A DNA stretch of 64,000 nt from Paraburkholderia aspalathi (GTDB lineage: Bacteria; Pseudomonadota; Gammaproteobacteria; Burkholderiales; Burkholderiaceae), in the NCBI RefSeq assembly GCF_900116445.1, contig NZ_FPBH01000011.1, positions 62,001 through 126,000 of the forward strand. Direction: 5' to 3'. Made by a program: the position numbers and the translations under genes. Below, in pieces: positions 63,092-64,000 of the stretch (position 1 is the stretch's first letter; every line of letters begins with the position of its first letter). Under the pieces are notes generated by a model. That model was not told the origin of the DNA. It saw only the letters and a list, made by a program, of their open reading frames with translations, and did not search any database.

Positions 63092-63861
63092 TCGGTTTCA
63101 CATTCGGCTTCAGCAGCATTCTGATTCTGCTGGTGGCCGCGCTGATTGCATCATCGATACGGATTTTTCGTGAGTACGAACGCGGCGTGGTGTTCATGCT
63201 CGGGCGCTTCTGGAAGGTCAAGGGGCCGGGGCTCGTGCTGATCATCCCGATCGTGCAGCAGGTGGTGCGCATGGATCTGCGCACCGTCGTGTTCGACGTG
63301 CCGCCGCAAGACGTGATTACGCGCGACAACGTGTCGGTGAAGGTCAACGCGGTGGTGTATTTCCGCGTCGTCGATCCGGAAAAGGCGGTGATCCAGGTGG
63401 CGCGTTATTTCGAGGCGACCAGCCAGTTATCGCAAACCACACTGCGCGCGGTGCTCGGCAAACACGAACTCGATGACCTGCTGGCGGCGCGCGAGCAACT
63501 GAACGCCGATATTCAGAAGGTGCTCGATGCACAAACCGACGCGTGGGGCATCAAGGTGGCGATCGTCGAGATCAAGCACGTGGACATCAACGAAACGATG
63601 ATCCGTGCGATCGCACGTCAGGCCGAAGCCGAGCGCGAACGGCGCGCCAAGGTGATTCACGCAGAAGGCGAATTGCAGGCCTCACAGCATCTGCTGGAGG
63701 CAGCGCAGACGCTGTCGAAGCAACCGCAGGCGATGCAGTTGCGTTACCTGCAAACCCTCACGACGATCGCCGCCGACAAGAATTCGACGATCGTTTTTCC
63801 ACTGCCGATCGATCTGCTGAGCGCGGTGCTGGATCGCTTCAGCAAAACGTCGGCGTCCTGA
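63088..63861 (+). CDS. Slipin (stomatin/SPFH-domain membrane protein)
   Basis: 257 residues: N-terminal membrane anchor (about 5-25), then the SPFH/band-7 domain (EYERGVVFMLGRFWKVKGPGLVLIIPIVQQVVRMDLRTVVFDVPPQDVITRDNVSVKVNAVVYFRVVDPEKAVIQVARYFEATSQLSQTTLRAVLGKHELDDLL) and a coiled coil (ARQAEAERERRAKVIHAEGE). SPFH proteins oligomerise in membrane microdomains and here partner the NfeD protease, with which it overlaps (ATGA). AAGGAG precedes ATG 63088. Confidence 0.93.
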   Translation: MIGFTFGFSSILILLVAALIASSIRIFREYERGVVFMLGRFWKVKGPGLVLIIPIVQQVVRMDLRTVVFDVPPQDVITRDNVSVKVNAVVYFRVVDPEKAVIQVARYFEATSQLSQTTLRAVLGKHELDDLLAAREQLNADIQKVLDAQTDAWGIKVAIVEIKHVDINETMIRAIARQAEAERERRAKVIHAEGELQASQHLLEAAQTLSKQPQAMQLRYLQTLTTIAADKNSTIVFPLPIDLLSAVLDRFSKTSAS

Positions 63862-64000
63862 ACCGGGGGCGCGCCGCTTCGCGTTTGCCCGCTTTGGATC
63901 ACGGGGTGAAATGGTGCATTGCCTGCAATCGACTTACTCGGAATGACCATGAAATTTAAAATTTAGGGGTTGTTTTTAACCGCTCCATAGGAGCCAATCA
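63862..64000. other. Window end, intergenic
   Basis: No gene is visible in the last 139 bp. The sequence is AT-rich from about 63945 (AAATTTAAAATTT-like) and could hold the promoter of a gene starting beyond the window. Confidence 0.4.

Overview
The window is high-GC, densely coded DNA from a beta-proteobacterium. Gene content points to Burkholderia sensu lato, most likely Paraburkholderia: a BDSF quorum-sensing pair (rpfF/rpfR), a complete mmsAB-type valine operon, gltA, an Lhr-type helicase and many regulator/transporter pairs. A secondary replicon is plausible, because rpfF/rpfR and gltA sit on chromosome 2 in relatives, but this is inference. No rRNA, tRNA, CRISPR array, transposase or phage gene was seen.

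Layout. 0.2-3.7 kb: type V autotransporter with a clear promoter and terminator. 3.8-8.3 kb: large Lhr-family helicase. 8.5-11.5 kb: convergent rpfR (PAS-GGDEF-EAL receptor) and rpfF (DSF synthase), a diffusible-signal to cyclic-di-GMP module. 11.9-19.3 kb: M20 peptidase, small membrane protein, HxlR/SMR pair, YodC-like protein, TetR/DHA2 efflux pair, PEP-mutase-family lyase, OsmC/Ohr-type peroxidase. 19.5-23.0 kb: RpiR-type regulator followed by an operon of a deleted C45 acyltransferase, a class III aminotransferase and an AhpD-like protein. A 14-bp motif is shared by the two promoter regions.

23.1-35.9 kb looks less GC-rich than its surroundings (by eye) and may be acquired. It holds a phospholipase C-like enzyme, two small secreted proteins, a complete carbohydrate system (LacI regulator with twin operators, binding protein, ATPase, two permeases, ketose 3-epimerase, P-loop kinase, aldose 1-epimerase) and an MFS transporter ending in a strong terminator.

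36.0-41.5 kb: glycogen-debranching-type enzyme, a 0.8-kb intergenic element with ~190-bp inverted repeats enclosing two hexanucleotide microsatellites, gltA, an orphan terminator and an unrecognised small gene. 41.5-48.2 kb: two hydrolases, a second MreB-like actin, an EmrB-type pump, AraC regulator and glutaminase. 48.2-52.6 kb: HigBA-type toxin-antitoxin module whose palindrome fills its promoter spacer, an NmrA-like gene fragment, and a histidine-rich PadR (YqjI-like) regulator followed by a siderophore-interacting flavoprotein (YqjH-like) and an MFS transporter.

52.6-61.4 kb: six-gene minus-strand operon for valine/isobutyryl-CoA catabolism (acyl-CoA dehydrogenase, acyl-CoA ligase, mmsA, mmsB, enoyl-CoA hydratase, 3-hydroxyisobutyryl-CoA hydrolase) with a divergent AraC regulator. 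61.4-63.9 kb: NfeD-type membrane protease plus slipin, a standard pair. The right edge at 64000 is intergenic.
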